The position numbers were made by a program, and so were the translations under genes. Below, piece after piece: positions 28,466-38,335 of a DNA stretch of 64,000 nt (its first letter is position 1; the number at the start of each line of letters is the position of its first letter). Under the pieces are notes generated by a model, which saw only the letters and a program-made list of their open reading frames with translations, was not told the origin of the DNA and ran no database searches. The DNA comes from Methylotenera sp. GTDB lineage: Bacteria > Pseudomonadota > Gammaproteobacteria > Burkholderiales > Methylophilaceae. Where the stretch lies: NCBI GenBank assembly GCA_013140755.1, contig JABFSF010000026.1:1-64000 (forward strand). The letters run 5' to 3'.

Positions 28466-29890
28466 GTGAATACCATGACTAATTTTAATGATTACATCGT
28501 AGCAGATATCAACCTCGCAGCTTTTGGTCGCAAAGAAATTGCCATTGCCGAAACTGAAATGCCAGGCTTAATGGCCATTCGCCAAGAGTATGCCAAAGCG
28601 CAACCACTGAAAGGTGCGCGTATTACTGGGTCATTACACATGACGATTCAAACCGCTGTGTTGATTGAAACATTGAAAGATTTGGGCGCAGAAGTGCGCT
28701 GGGCATCTTGCAATATTTACTCCACACAAGATCACGCTGCAGCGGCCATTGCGGCTGGCGGTACGCCGGTATTTGCCATTAAAGGTGAAACCCTGACTGA
28801 GTATTGGGATTACACCCACCGTATTTTTGAGTGGGCAGACGGCGAGGATGGTAATAAAAAGTATAGCAACATGATTTTAGATGATGGTGGCGATGCAACC
28901 TTGTTGTTACATCTCGGCACGCGCGCAGAAAAAGATTTATCTGTGGTTGCAAAACCAACCTCAGAAGAAGAAATCTGTTTGTTTGATGCGATTAAAGCCA
29001 AGCTCAAAACAGACCCCACTTGGTACTCAACACGTTTGGCAAAAATTATTGGCGTAACGGAAGAAACTACTACTGGCGTACATCGTTTGTATCAAATGCA
29101 CAAAGAGGGTAAATTAGCCTTCCCAGCCATTAACGTGAACGACTCTGTAACCAAATCAAAATTTGATAATTTATACGGTTGCCGTGAAAGCTTGGTTGAT
29201 GCGATTAAACGCGCGACAGACGTGATGATTGCAGGAAAAATCGCCATAGTGGCGGGGTATGGTGATGTGGGTAAAGGTTCAGCACAAGCTTTGCGTGCGC
29301 TTTCTGCGCAAGTTTGGGTAACAGAAATTGACCCGATTTGCGCACTGCAAGCGGCAATGGAGGGTTACCGTGTGGTGACGATGGATTATGCTTGTGAACA
29401 TGGCGATATATTTGTCACTGCGACAGGTAATTACCACGTAATTACCCATGACCATATGGCTAAAATGAAAGACCAAGCCATCGTATGTAACATTGGCCAC
29501 TTTGATAACGAGATTGATGTAGCCTCACTGGAAAAATATGAGTGGGATGAAATCAAACCGCAAGTTGACCATGTGATTTTCCCAGATGGCAAAAAAATCA
29601 TCTTGTTGGCAAAAGGTCGTTTGGTGAATTTAGGTTGCGGTACAGGCCACCCAAGTTATGTAATGAGCTCATCTTTTGCAAATCAAACCATTGCGCAAAT
29701 TGAGTTATTTACGCAAACTGCTAATTACCCAGTAGGCGTATATACTTTACCTAAACATTTGGATGAAAAAGTGGCGATTTTGCAATTGAATAAACTTAAT
29801 GCACAATTGACCACATTAACTGATAAACAAGCCGCGTATATTGGGGTTTCAAAATCAGGTCCTTATAAGCCTGATACCTACCGTTATTAA
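28466..29890 (+). CDS. ahcY: Adenosylhomocysteinase (SAH hydrolase)
   Basis: A 474-residue NAD-dependent enzyme that splits S-adenosylhomocysteine into adenosine and homocysteine, removing the inhibitor of methyl transfer. The NAD-binding motif is [14 protein letters not shown], the substrate loop [17 protein letters not shown] is near residue 54, and the family C-terminus KPDTYRY is present. The start may be GTG at 28466 (AGGA five bases before) or ATG at 28475. It heads an ahcY, holin-like, metF operon under the SAH riboswitch. Confidence 0.97.
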   Translation: MNTMTNFNDYIVADINLAAFGRKEIAIAETEMPGLMAIRQEYAKAQPLKGARITGSLHMTIQTAVLIETLKDLGAEVRWASCNIYSTQDHAAAAIAAGGTPVFAIKGETLTEYWDYTHRIFEWADGEDGNKKYSNMILDDGGDATLLLHLGTRAEKDLSVVAKPTSEEEICLFDAIKAKLKTDPTWYSTRLAKIIGVTEETTTGVHRLYQMHKEGKLAFPAINVNDSVTKSKFDNLYGCRESLVDAIKRATDVMIAGKIAIVAGYGDVGKGSAQALRALSAQVWVTEIDPICALQAAMEGYRVVTMDYACEHGDIFVTATGNYHVITHDHMAKMKDQAIVCNIGHFDNEIDVASLEKYEWDEIKPQVDHVIFPDGKKIILLAKGRLVNLGCGTGHPSYVMSSSFANQTIAQIELFTQTANYPVGVYTLPKHLDEKVAILQLNKLNAQLTTLTDKQAAYIGVSKSGPYKPDTYRY

Positions 29891-29903
29891 AAAAGGGTGA
29901 CAC

Positions 29904-30248
29904 ATGAAGCTTTTATTAGCATGGATATTAAACGCATTGGCTTTGCTTGGTGTGGCTTATTACGTGCCTGATATTCATGTGTCTAACTTTTTAATTGCAC
30001 TCATTGCTGCCGTGGTAATCGGTTTAGCCAATATGTTGATTAAACCGATTTTTCTGATATTAACGCTACCTGTTACTATCCTTACCTTAGGCTTGTTCAT
30101 TTTTGTGATTAACGGCATCTTGTTTTGGGGTGTGGGTCACTTTTTACAAGGCTTTGAGGTGCTCACGCTAAAAGCAGGCATTATAGGGGCGTTCGCGTAC
30201 AGCATTTCGTCATGGCTATTGAGTGCTATTTTTATTGAAAAAGATTAA
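29904..30248 (+). CDS. YvlD/phage-holin-like four-helix membrane protein
   Basis: A 114-residue integral membrane protein with four hydrophobic segments, of the family often labelled phage holin 4 superfamily (DUF360/YvlD). Family landmarks are ANMLIKPIFLILTLPVTILTLG and VINGILFW. No other phage gene is near, so a true lysis role is unlikely. It sits between ahcY and metF in many betaproteobacteria. Its stop is directly followed by the metF ATG. The function is unknown. Confidence 0.88.
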   Translation: MKLLLAWILNALALLGVAYYVPDIHVSNFLIALIAAVVIGLANMLIKPIFLILTLPVTILTLGLFIFVINGILFWGVGHFLQGFEVLTLKAGIIGAFAYSISSWLLSAIFIEKD

Positions 30249-31082
30249 ATGAAAAATCCACCTGTAAGTTTTGAATTTTTCCCGCCTAAAACAGCAGACG
30301 GGATGAGTAAGCTACATGATGCACGTACTCAACTAGCGCAGTTTAGCCCTGAGTTTTTTTCAGTGACTTTTGGCGCAGGCGGCTCAACGCGTGATCGCAC
30401 CATGGATACCGTGCTGGAAATTCAAAATGAAGGGCATCAAGCGGCACCACATATTTCGTGTATTTCATCCAGTAAAGAAGAAATTCTTGAGTTGCTTTAC
30501 GCTTACAAAGCGCAAGGGATTAAGCGTTTAGTGACGCTACGCGGTGATATTCCTTCAGGAGAAGTGAGTGCGGGAGATTTTCGTTATGCTTCTGAACTCG
30601 TTGAGTTTATTCGCGCTAACACGGGAGACCATTTTCATATTGAAGTGGCTGCTTACCCTGAGTTTCATCCAGAAGCCAGAACGCCATCCGCAGACTTGCA
30701 AAACCTAAAGCGCAAAATGGACGCGGGAGCAAACTCTGCCATTACGCAGTATTTTTATAATGCAGATGCTTATTTTCAATTTGTCATGCAGTGTGAATAT
30801 TTAGGCATTACGATGCCCATTGTGCCAGGCATTATGCCAATTTATAACATTACCCAATTGGCGCGTTTTTCAAGCGTTTGTGGTGCTGAAATCCCACGTT
30901 GGTTGAAGTTGCGCCTTGAAGAATATGGTGATGATATGGTGTCATTAAGGGCTTTTGGTATTGATGTCGTCAGTGAGTTGTGCGAAACGCTGATTGCTTG
31001 GGGTGCGCCGAGTTTACATTTTTACACGCTTAACCAAGCAGGCACAATTAGCCAAATTATTCAAAATATCAGTCAGGAGTAA
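30249..31082 (+). CDS. metF: 5,10-methylenetetrahydrofolate reductase MetF
   Basis: A 277-residue FAD enzyme that makes 5-methyltetrahydrofolate, the methyl donor for MetH. The family motifs SFEFFPPKT (residues 7-15) with the catalytic glutamate, SVTFGAGGSTRDRT, and ITQYFYNADAYFQF are all present. Translation follows the preceding gene without a gap. Placement under the SAH riboswitch ties methyl-group supply to SAH removal. The gene is complete. Confidence 0.97.
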   Translation: MKNPPVSFEFFPPKTADGMSKLHDARTQLAQFSPEFFSVTFGAGGSTRDRTMDTVLEIQNEGHQAAPHISCISSSKEEILELLYAYKAQGIKRLVTLRGDIPSGEVSAGDFRYASELVEFIRANTGDHFHIEVAAYPEFHPEARTPSADLQNLKRKMDAGANSAITQYFYNADAYFQFVMQCEYLGITMPIVPGIMPIYNITQLARFSSVCGAEIPRWLKLRLEEYGDDMVSLRAFGIDVVSELCETLIAWGAPSLHFYTLNQAGTISQIIQNISQE

Positions 31083-31181
31083 GTGATGACTGACTGATGC
31101 ACGGTCAGCATTTATGCTACTGTCAGTATTTACTCTTGGCATGGTCATCAGGATTCATGAGTACTATTTAAATGTCCTAAA

Positions 31182-32303
31182 CTATACTAATTTTTGATAA
31201 AGTCCACCTGCAAGACTTGCTACTTTACCTTCTAACTCCAGCATCATGAGCATGGCTGATGCTTCGCTTACAGTCATGCCGCTGGTGTGTACAATGGTTT
31301 CAAGTGAAGTGGGTTCAAAACCAATTAAATCAAGTGGATTAGGGTTATCACTAGCGTTGTTGTTTATCGCACTTTGGGTTATTTGTGCGCTTATCTTTTC
31401 TAAACCTAATTCGTCAATAATATCGCGTAAGTCATCGACTAACTTCGCTCCTTGTTTGATGAGCTGGTGGCAGCCTTTTGCCATAGGCGAATGTATGGAG
31501 CCTGGAATGGCAAACACTTCACGCCCTTGCTCAGCACTTAGGCGCGCAGTAATTTGTGAGCCGCTTTGCAGGTTGGCCTCAACGACTAAACAGCCTAAAC
31601 TTAAACCGCTGATAATACGGTTTCGTTTTGGAAAGTTTTGTGGTTTAGAAGGCGTACCAATTGGGAACTCAGAAATAATCAGCCCATTTTTTTCTATGAT
31701 TTGGTGTGCTAAATCGCGATGTTTAGCAGGGTAAACAATATCTAAACCTGTGCCCACCACGGCGATGGTTGCGCCATTTTCTTTAAGTGCGCCACGGTGC
31801 GCTGCACCATCAATGCCAAGTGCTAAGCCACTGACTACACATAAACCATGCTGACATAAGCCCTGGGCAAAAGCTTCTGCATTTTTCTCACCTTGTATGG
31901 AGGCGTTTCGGCTTCCTACAATCGCAATACTAGGTTGATTAAGTAATGCTAAATTGCCTTTGGCATATAAAAAAGGCGGTGGGTCGGTAATTTCTAATAA
32001 GGCTTGAGGGTACTGTGTATCAGCCAGTGTGACTAAGTGGTTATTGGTGAGTGATAACCAATGTAGTGTCGGAGCTAAAGTAGCTTGCTCAACCCCTTTG
32101 GTAATTTCGGTTGCGATTTGTTCAGAAACAATTTCGGTTAATTGACTAAAGCTTGCAGCATAAACGCGTTCTGGATCACCAAAGGCTTTAAGTAGCTGAC
32201 AAAATGTTTGAGAGCCAATACCACGAATGTTGCCTAGGCTCACCCACAGTGATTTTTCTACAAGCGTTGGATTGTTGTAGTCACCTTCACTATGGTTAGC
32301 CAT
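31182..32303 (-). CDS. dprA: DNA-processing protein DprA
   Basis: A 373-residue protein that loads RecA onto incoming single-stranded DNA during natural transformation. The Rossmann-like core is clear (IVGSRNASIQGEKNA, VVSGLALGIDGAAHRGAL, SEFPIGTPSKPQNFPKRNRIISGLS). A C-terminal winged-helix-like domain (about residues 310-373) is also present. It lies 12 bases after the LysM gene on the same strand. Other competence genes are not in the window. Confidence 0.95.
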   Translation of the reverse strand: MANHSEGDYNNPTLVEKSLWVSLGNIRGIGSQTFCQLLKAFGDPERVYAASFSQLTEIVSEQIATEITKGVEQATLAPTLHWLSLTNNHLVTLADTQYPQALLEITDPPPFLYAKGNLALLNQPSIAIVGSRNASIQGEKNAEAFAQGLCQHGLCVVSGLALGIDGAAHRGALKENGATIAVVGTGLDIVYPAKHRDLAHQIIEKNGLIISEFPIGTPSKPQNFPKRNRIISGLSLGCLVVEANLQSGSQITARLSAEQGREVFAIPGSIHSPMAKGCHQLIKQGAKLVDDLRDIIDELGLEKISAQITQSAINNNASDNPNPLDLIGFEPTSLETIVHTSGMTVSEASAMLMMLELEGKVASLAGGLYQKLV

Positions 32304-32315
32304 TGCTTAAGTACG

Positions 32316-33482
32316 TTAAGGCGTGGTCACTACGTCATGTTGATTGATGGGAAGTGATGCTTGCATCACCAAACCATACGAAACATGCTCAAATACTCTA
32401 AACACCATCACTAAACCCACGCGCTCATCAGGTAATTTAATCATGCCTGGCTGAAGAGTTGGTTCACTTGTCACTGCAGGTTCTTTTTTAAAGTTTAGAA
32501 CCGCTTTGCCACTCTCATCTCTTGAAACATCAAAATTGAGTTCTTTCAATTTTGGTTTTTCTTCGGCTTTTGCTAAGCGTTCTTCTTCGGTTTCTTTGGG
32601 AGGTTCAGGGTCTTTAATAATGCGACCAAATCGATTAACAGCAAGTACATGACCCACTTCAATACCTTCTGCTGATCCACGGCTCATAGAAACAATTGAG
32701 TTGGGTCCAGCTTCTGCAAGCCCCCCATAAATACCGATAATACGTCCAGTAATTTGTGCGTCAGGCGCATGGGGCACAAAATTTGTGATGACGTCATCAT
32801 TTCTTGGTACTAATCTATCTTTAACAAAAATTTCTTCTTTTGCTTTTGTCACTTCACCTGAAGCTGGCGCACCATATTTGGTGATTTTTGCATCCCCTAA
32901 GTAAGTTGCTTCAATTCCCAAAATAGCTTTAGTATCAGGGTCAACCAAATCACCTCCAGGGCGATAGATAAACCAAGCCAGTTTATCGCCCTCATCAATT
33001 TGATTGATATAGATGCGCGTGCCTGGGCTTAATACCACACGATTATCTTGCCCAGCAATAATTCTTGGTGAAGTGTTAAGTTGATCTTTTTCAATCACCA
33101 GTGGTTGGCTTAAAAATGGTGCAATGACATTGAGCGGAATAGTGGGGATTGCATCACGAGCTAAAGGCTCTTCAATGACCCCAGGTTGTAATGTGACGGT
33201 TTCGCGTAATAATTTTAACTGAGGCTTACCGCTACTCATATCTAAAAAAACCACGTCGCCAGGGTAAATTAAATGCGGGTTTTTAATCTGCGATTTATTC
33301 AACTTCCATACTTTTGGCCACTGCCATGGATCTTTTAAAAACTTACCTGAAATACCCCATAAAGTATCACCTTTTACCACTACATGACGGTCCGGGTGAT
33401 TGGCTTTAAGCGCAACTTCATCGGCATAAGTTGGCAAGCTTAAGCAAGCAAACAAGACCAGCGTTATAATATGGCGAAACAT
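32316..33482 (-). CDS. LysM-domain exported protein
   Basis: A 388-residue protein with a signal peptide (cleavage near TYA-DEV) and a LysM peptidoglycan-binding domain at about residues 36-83 (VVVKGDTLWGISGKFLKDPWQWPKVWKLN). The rest is a beta-rich region of unknown role. I start it at the ATG at 33482, which has GAGGT eight bases before it and begins the signal peptide; 33545 is an unlikely longer start. LysM genes before dprA and divergent from def are a common betaproteobacterial arrangement. Confidence 0.9.
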   Translation of the reverse strand: MFRHIITLVLFACLSLPTYADEVALKANHPDRHVVVKGDTLWGISGKFLKDPWQWPKVWKLNKSQIKNPHLIYPGDVVFLDMSSGKPQLKLLRETVTLQPGVIEEPLARDAIPTIPLNVIAPFLSQPLVIEKDQLNTSPRIIAGQDNRVVLSPGTRIYINQIDEGDKLAWFIYRPGGDLVDPDTKAILGIEATYLGDAKITKYGAPASGEVTKAKEEIFVKDRLVPRNDDVITNFVPHAPDAQITGRIIGIYGGLAEAGPNSIVSMSRGSAEGIEVGHVLAVNRFGRIIKDPEPPKETEEERLAKAEEKPKLKELNFDVSRDESGKAVLNFKKEPAVTSEPTLQPGMIKLPDERVGLVMVFRVFEHVSYGLVMQASLPINQHDVVTTP

Positions 33483-33663
33483 AGTGTGATGACCTCGGTC
33501 AAAAAATGCATGAAAATATGCGGTGAATGCCAATATAATGCACATGCATACCGCGAAATTACGTTAAATTTAGCACGTAATTCATTCAACAATCAAGCTT
33601 TTATGGTAAAAGACAGTTATTTTTAATCATTTTTGGTGCTTACAATCGAATTAACGAGTTTCT

Positions 33664-34164
33664 ATGGCTATTCTAAATATACTTAACTATCCAGACCCAC
33701 GATTACATACTGTTGCAAAACCTGTCAAAGAGGTGAATGTCACAATCCGCCGCTTAATTGAAGATATGCGAGATACCATGTACAACGCACCTGGCATTGG
33801 GCTTGCGGCAACACAAGTGAATCAACATATTCAATTGCTGATTATTGACACCAGTGAAACTAAAGATCAACTACAGGTATTCATTAACCCTAAAATTATT
33901 GCTAAAGATGGTGAGCAGATCTATGAAGAGGGTTGTTTATCAGTACCAGGCATTTATGAAAATGTAACGCGAGCAGAAAAAATTGTGGTTGAGGCTTTAA
34001 ATCAAGACGGTGAACCTTTTACTTTAGAGGCACATGGTTTATTAAGTGTCTGCATTCAGCATGAAATGGATCATTTGCAAGGCAAAGTATTCGTAGATTA
34101 TTTATCGCAACTCAAACGTACTCGCATTAAAAACAAAATGCTCAAATTAAAACGAGCCATGTAG
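33664..34164 (+). CDS. def: Peptide deformylase
   Basis: A 166-residue metalloenzyme that removes the formyl group from nascent proteins. All three motifs are present: [18 protein letters not shown] (cysteine metal ligand) and QHEMDHLQG (two histidine ligands and the catalytic glutamate). It is followed by fmt, so the enzymes that add and remove the formyl group are neighbours. The divergent promoter gap with the LysM gene is about 180 bases. Confidence 0.97.
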   Translation: MAILNILNYPDPRLHTVAKPVKEVNVTIRRLIEDMRDTMYNAPGIGLAATQVNQHIQLLIIDTSETKDQLQVFINPKIIAKDGEQIYEEGCLSVPGIYENVTRAEKIVVEALNQDGEPFTLEAHGLLSVCIQHEMDHLQGKVFVDYLSQLKRTRIKNKMLKLKRAM

Positions 34165-34266
34165 TTTTTTTGTTCACGAACGACACTAAAAAATTAAAAA
34201 ACTTGGTTTAGTTCGTGGTTTTTCTATCGCTTGTGGATAATGATTTTGAGTTTTAAAGGCATTAAA

Positions 34267-35208
34267 TTGAATATTATTTTTGCGGGAACCCCTGAATTTG
34301 CCGTGCCAGCACTTGCTGCGCTGATTAACGCTGGGCATCAAATTGTGATGGTGCTTACGCAGCCAGACCGTCCAGCAGGGCGTGGCATGAAGCTACAAGC
34401 CAGCCCTGTGAAGCAGCTTGCTTTACAACATCAATTACATGTTTTTCAGCCAGAAAAACTCAAACCTGAAGAGGTGCAGGTGCAAATAGCGGCAGCCAAT
34501 GCAGATGTGATGGTTGTGGCGGCTTATGGCTTAATTATTCCAACCAGCGTATTAAACATGCCTAAGTTTGGCTGTTATAACATTCATGCCTCTTTGCTGC
34601 CACGCTGGCGTGGTGCTGCACCGATTCACCGCGCCCTGCTGGCAGGCGATGCGCAAACGGGAGTGACCATCATGGAGGTGGTGCCAGCATTAGATGCGGG
34701 TGCAATGGTGAGTAAAGGTGTTGTGCCGATTACCGAGCAAGATACTACGCAAAGCTTGCACGATGCACTTGCTAACATGGGGGCAGATTTAATGGTGCAA
34801 GCCATGCAGATTTTGGCTAAAGAGGGTGTTTTGCCAAGCACACCGCAAGATGAAAGTTTAGTGACTTATGCGCATAAGCTTGAAAAAAGCGAATCCGCCA
34901 TTGATTGGCAAAAAAGCGCAACCCAGATTTCGCGGCAAGTGCGTGCATTTAATCCTTTTCCTGTTGCCACAGCACAATTTCGTGGAGAAACCTGCCGCAT
35001 TTGGTTTGCCACAGAAGCACAAAACACGCAGAGAACGCGTGAAAATCATGTGCAAGGAGAAATTATCGCGTTGGCAGGTAGCCTCTATGTAGCTTGTGGC
35101 GCAGGCGCGTTGAAGATTGATGAGTTGCAATCACCTGGCGGTAAACGTCAAACCGCACAACAGTTTGTGCAAAGTAAGCAAGTGCATTTAGGTGAGATTT
35201 TTGGCTGA
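34267..35208 (+). CDS. fmt: Methionyl-tRNA formyltransferase
   Basis: A 313-residue enzyme that formylates initiator Met-tRNA using 10-formyltetrahydrofolate. The N-terminus IIFAGTPEFAVPAL and the formyl-binding HASLLPRWRGAAPIHRAL are diagnostic; a C-terminal OB-like domain follows from about residue 205. The start is taken as TTG 34267, since AAAGG lies eight bases before it and it matches the family N-terminus. Upstream in-frame TTG 34231 and ATG 34240 would add non-homologous residues. Confidence 0.93.
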   Translation: MNIIFAGTPEFAVPALAALINAGHQIVMVLTQPDRPAGRGMKLQASPVKQLALQHQLHVFQPEKLKPEEVQVQIAAANADVMVVAAYGLIIPTSVLNMPKFGCYNIHASLLPRWRGAAPIHRALLAGDAQTGVTIMEVVPALDAGAMVSKGVVPITEQDTTQSLHDALANMGADLMVQAMQILAKEGVLPSTPQDESLVTYAHKLEKSESAIDWQKSATQISRQVRAFNPFPVATAQFRGETCRIWFATEAQNTQRTRENHVQGEIIALAGSLYVACGAGALKIDELQSPGGKRQTAQQFVQSKQVHLGEIFG

Positions 35209-35209
35209 T

Positions 35210-35638
35210 ATGATGACCTGCCCACTTTGCCAAACATCATCTTATTGCACGTTATGGCAAGATAACTTTTGCCGCGTAGTGCTATTGGGTGATGCTGATT
35301 ACCCAGCTTATTGCCGCGTGGAATTACTCGCTCACGTAAAGGAAATGTCTGACTTACCGCCCCATGAGCGGGCACACATGATGAAAGTGGTATTTGCGGT
35401 TGAAACTGCAATTCGTGGAGTGATTCAGCCCGATAAAATCAACCTTGCGAGCTTAGGCAATAAAACGCCGCATTTGCACTGGCATGTAATTCCGCGTTTT
35501 ACGCATGACAAACATTTTCCGAATTCGCACTGGGGTGAAGCCGTGCGTACAGGGTCACCGCAGGTGCTTGATGAAGCAGTGATACAGTTGCTTACGCAAA
35601 AAATCAACGAACTCATCCATTGCGCGCTAGGGGCTTGA
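35210..35638 (+). CDS. HIT-family nucleotide hydrolase
   Basis: A 142-residue histidine-triad protein. HLHWHVIPR is the triad with its nucleophilic histidine, and a C-x2-C (CPLC) sits at residues 4-7. HIT proteins of this size hydrolyse dinucleoside polyphosphates or nucleoside phosphoramidates in the cytosol. The ATG at 35210 lies one base after the fmt stop; an in-frame GTG at 35192 overlaps fmt. It is likely co-translated with fmt. Confidence 0.9.
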   Translation: MMTCPLCQTSSYCTLWQDNFCRVVLLGDADYPAYCRVELLAHVKEMSDLPPHERAHMMKVVFAVETAIRGVIQPDKINLASLGNKTPHLHWHVIPRFTHDKHFPNSHWGEAVRTGSPQVLDEAVIQLLTQKINELIHCALGA

Positions 35639-35643
35639 AAAAA

Positions 35644-35955
35644 CTAAACTACTAAGCGCTCCACCACTTTGCCATTGATTAAATGGCTTTGAATAATCTC
35701 ATCGATATCATCATAATCTACAAAGGTGTACCAAACCGCTTGTGGATACACCACCATGAGCGGACCTTGCCCGCACCTATCTAAGCAACCCGCGCGGTTA
35801 ATGCGTATTTTGCCTTCTCCATTTAAACCTAAAGTTTTAATCTGTGCTTTCATGTAATCAAAAGCGGCTTCTGCGCCATGGTTCATGCAACAGGCTTCAT
35901 TGTTTTCACGTTGATTTAAACAAAAAAACACGTGGTGTTGAAAGTAGGTCATCAT
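35644..35955 (-). CDS. Thioredoxin-like [2Fe-2S] ferredoxin
   Basis: A 103-residue protein of the thioredoxin-fold [2Fe-2S] family (COG3411). A first cysteine group (FFCLNQRENNEACC) and a second (AGCLDRCGQGP) supply the four likely cluster ligands, followed by MVVYPQAVWY typical of the family. The partner is unknown. It lies nine bases after the TonB-like gene on the same strand and converges on the HIT gene with a five-base gap. Confidence 0.88.
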   Translation of the reverse strand: MMTYFQHHVFFCLNQRENNEACCMNHGAEAAFDYMKAQIKTLGLNGEGKIRINRAGCLDRCGQGPLMVVYPQAVWYTFVDYDDIDEIIQSHLINGKVVERLVV

Positions 35956-35964
35956 TGGTTTTGT

Positions 35965-36915
35965 TTATTCTGTGGCAAGGCTGTCTTCTTTGGTAAATGT
36001 CCAAGTGCGCGTGATACTTAGAATATCTACTTCCTTGCGCACATCATCAGGAAAGCGTGCATAAGGTGCGCCTAATTCCACAATATGTCTTGCCGCCTCA
36101 TCTAACACTTTATGACCTGAGCTACGGTTGATTTCAATTGCTTCTACGCTACCATCGGCTTTAATTGAAACAGTCAATTGTAGTTGACCATAAAGCCTCA
36201 AGCTTTTAGCGGCTTCGGGGTAATTTAAATTACCGATTTTTTCTACCTTTTGTCGCCATGATTCTACATACATGGCATAACGGTATTCTTTCGTTCTTGC
36301 CCCAATAAACTTACGTTTAGGTCGTTTTTGATACTCATCTTGCTGTTTGGCAATGAGTGCTTCCAGTTTATCCATCTCTAATGCAGCCGTGGTCAGGTCT
36401 TGCAGGTTAAGCTCTTTATCGGGAGCTTGCTTGTCTTCTTCAGGGGCTTTGGCTGCGGCTTCTTGTAAAGGTTGCGAATCTACGGTTTTGGTCGATTTGA
36501 TTTGTGTCATCAACTCCTGTGCTTTTTTTTCAAGTGCATCTACTTTTTTTTGTGCTTTAATTTCTTGGGATGAAAGTGATGCGGCCTTAGCACTGAGTTG
36601 ATTACTGGCTTCTGGCTTGAGGGTAAATTCTGCTTTTTGTTGCTTGATGGCAGGTAATGCTGTTTTCATTTTGCGATTTAAATCGGTATTGCCACCCCGG
36701 TCTAAATTGGCTTGTGCGTAGGTATCTGCTTTATCTGGCTGAGTCAGTGTTTTTGCATTCACTAATACCACATCTAATACGGGTAAATGGTCGCTGAGTT
36801 TATTAAGTTCAGGTTCAAAATGAATCGCCAATATTGTTGCATGAATGCAAACAGATACCCATAGCGCAAGACTCATCATGCTCATGTTTTGACGCTTTAA
36901 GGTCATGGGCAGCAT
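35965..36915 (-). CDS. TonB-like energy transducer protein
   Basis: About 316 residues counted from the ATG at 36915, which lies just after the mpl stop. One N-terminal transmembrane segment (MMSLALWVSVCIHATILAI) is followed by a long charged, partly coiled-coil periplasmic region (KKVDALEKKAQEL) and a C-terminal TonB domain (YPEAAKSLRLYGQLQLTVSIK). TonB proteins pass inner-membrane proton force to outer-membrane receptors. No exbB/exbD is next to it. A longer in-frame start at 37014 would run into mpl and is less likely. Confidence 0.82.
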   Translation of the reverse strand: MLPMTLKRQNMSMMSLALWVSVCIHATILAIHFEPELNKLSDHLPVLDVVLVNAKTLTQPDKADTYAQANLDRGGNTDLNRKMKTALPAIKQQKAEFTLKPEASNQLSAKAASLSSQEIKAQKKVDALEKKAQELMTQIKSTKTVDSQPLQEAAAKAPEEDKQAPDKELNLQDLTTAALEMDKLEALIAKQQDEYQKRPKRKFIGARTKEYRYAMYVESWRQKVEKIGNLNYPEAAKSLRLYGQLQLTVSIKADGSVEAIEINRSSGHKVLDEAARHIVELGAPYARFPDDVRKEVDILSITRTWTFTKEDSLATE

Positions 36916-36946
36916 GGTCGTTACTTGCTTAGTTTGATGCTTTTGA

Positions 36947-38335
36947 TTAACCAATGGCAGACATTTCAGATAATGCGTTAATGATTTTCTGGTGCACACC
37001 ACCAAATCCGCCATTACTCATCACCAAAATATGGTCACTTGGTTTGGCAGCAGATTGGATGGCTTGTACCAACAAAGCTAAATCATCAAATGTTTTAGCT
37101 TTATTTGCAATAGGCTGGAGTGCTTCTTCAGCACTCCAGCCTAAATTTGCACCATAGCAAAACACTAAATCAGCTTCTTGTAAGCTGTCGGGTAGTGCAT
37201 CTTTCATCACGCCTAGCTTCATGGTGTTAGAGCGAGGCTCCAGTACGGCTAGAATACGCGCGTTGCCAACTTTAGCGCGCAAACCCGCTAAAGTCGTTTC
37301 AATTGCCGTGGGGTGGTGCGCAAAGTCATCGTAAACCGTGATGTCATTCACCACGCCTTTGGTTTCCATACGGCGTTTTACGTTTTTAAATTCACTTAAA
37401 GCGGCAATGCTAGTTTCTACTGCCACGCCTGCATGGCGTGCCGCAGCAATGCAGGCCAGTGCATTCATGCGGTTATGTTCGCCCAATAAATTCCAAGCCA
37501 CGCGCCCTTGCGGCTTTCCCGCAAACAGCACATCAAAGCTGCCGCCACCCTGTGCATTAGCGGCTTGCCAGTTGGCATCTGTGCCAAATTTTTCCACAGT
37601 GCTCCAGCAACCTTTATCAAGCACACGTTGTAAGCTTGCCTCTTTGCCATTGGCAACAATCAAACCCAACTGCGGCACAGTGCGCACTAAGTGATGGAAT
37701 TGTTTTTCAATGGCAGTGAGGTCATCAAAAATATCTGCGTGGTCAAATTCCAGGTTGTTAAGTACGGCTGTGCGTGGACGGTAGTGCACAAATTTTGAGC
37801 GTTTATCAAAAAAAGCGGTGTCGTATTCGTCGGCTTCAATCACAAAAAACGGTGAAATACTTTTAGCATCCTGAACTGGTGTTTGTGGCAACCTCGCCGA
37901 TACACCAAAATTCTCTGGCACACCGCCAATCAAAAACCCAGGTGCCAAACCTGCATACTCTAAAATCCACGCCAGCATCGAACTGGTGGTGGTTTTGCCA
38001 TGCGTACCCGCCACAGCCAATACCCACTTGCCTTGCAGCACATTCTCCGCCAGCCATTGTGGGCCAGAAATATACGGCAAACCGCGATTCAAAATTTCTT
38101 CCATCAACGGATTACCGCGCGTGACCACGTTGCCAATCACGTAAATATCGGGGTTGAGCTTAGTTTGTTCTGGCGAAAAACCTTCAATCAGCTCAATACC
38201 TTGCGCCTCAAGCTGTGTGCTCATGGGCGGGTAAACATTAGCATCGCAACCCGTCACCCGATGCCCTGCCTGCTTCGCCAGCACCGCAATGCCACCCATG
38301 AATGTCCCGCAAATACCTAGAATGTGAATGTGCAT
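36947..38335 (-). CDS. mpl: Murein peptide ligase Mpl
   Basis: A 462-residue Mur-family ligase that attaches the recycled tripeptide L-Ala-D-Glu-mesoDAP to UDP-MurNAc in peptidoglycan recycling. HIHILGICGTFMGGIA starts the N-terminal Rossmann domain, GTHGKTTTSSMLAWIL is the ATP-binding loop, and DDFAHHPTAI is the family C-domain motif. Its ATG shares one base with the stop of fic (TAATG), so it is translationally coupled to that accessory gene. Confidence 0.95.
   Translation of the reverse strand: MHIHILGICGTFMGGIAVLAKQAGHRVTGCDANVYPPMSTQLEAQGIELIEGFSPEQTKLNPDIYVIGNVVTRGNPLMEEILNRGLPYISGPQWLAENVLQGKWVLAVAGTHGKTTTSSMLAWILEYAGLAPGFLIGGVPENFGVSARLPQTPVQDAKSISPFFVIEADEYDTAFFDKRSKFVHYRPRTAVLNNLEFDHADIFDDLTAIEKQFHHLVRTVPQLGLIVANGKEASLQRVLDKGCWSTVEKFGTDANWQAANAQGGGSFDVLFAGKPQGRVAWNLLGEHNRMNALACIAAARHAGVAVETSIAALSEFKNVKRRMETKGVVNDITVYDDFAHHPTAIETTLAGLRAKVGNARILAVLEPRSNTMKLGVMKDALPDSLQEADLVFCYGANLGWSAEEALQPIANKAKTFDDLALLVQAIQSAAKPSDHILVMSNGGFGGVHQKIINALSEMSAIG

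Noticed and set aside
29904-30248. Prophage remnant signalled by a holin-like gene
   Set aside because: No other phage gene is near, and the protein belongs to a chromosomal membrane family linked with ahcY and metF.
36916-37014. Longer N-terminus for the TonB-like protein
   Set aside because: The added 33 residues would be translated over the end of mpl and do not resemble TonB; the ATG at 36915 directly precedes the membrane segment.
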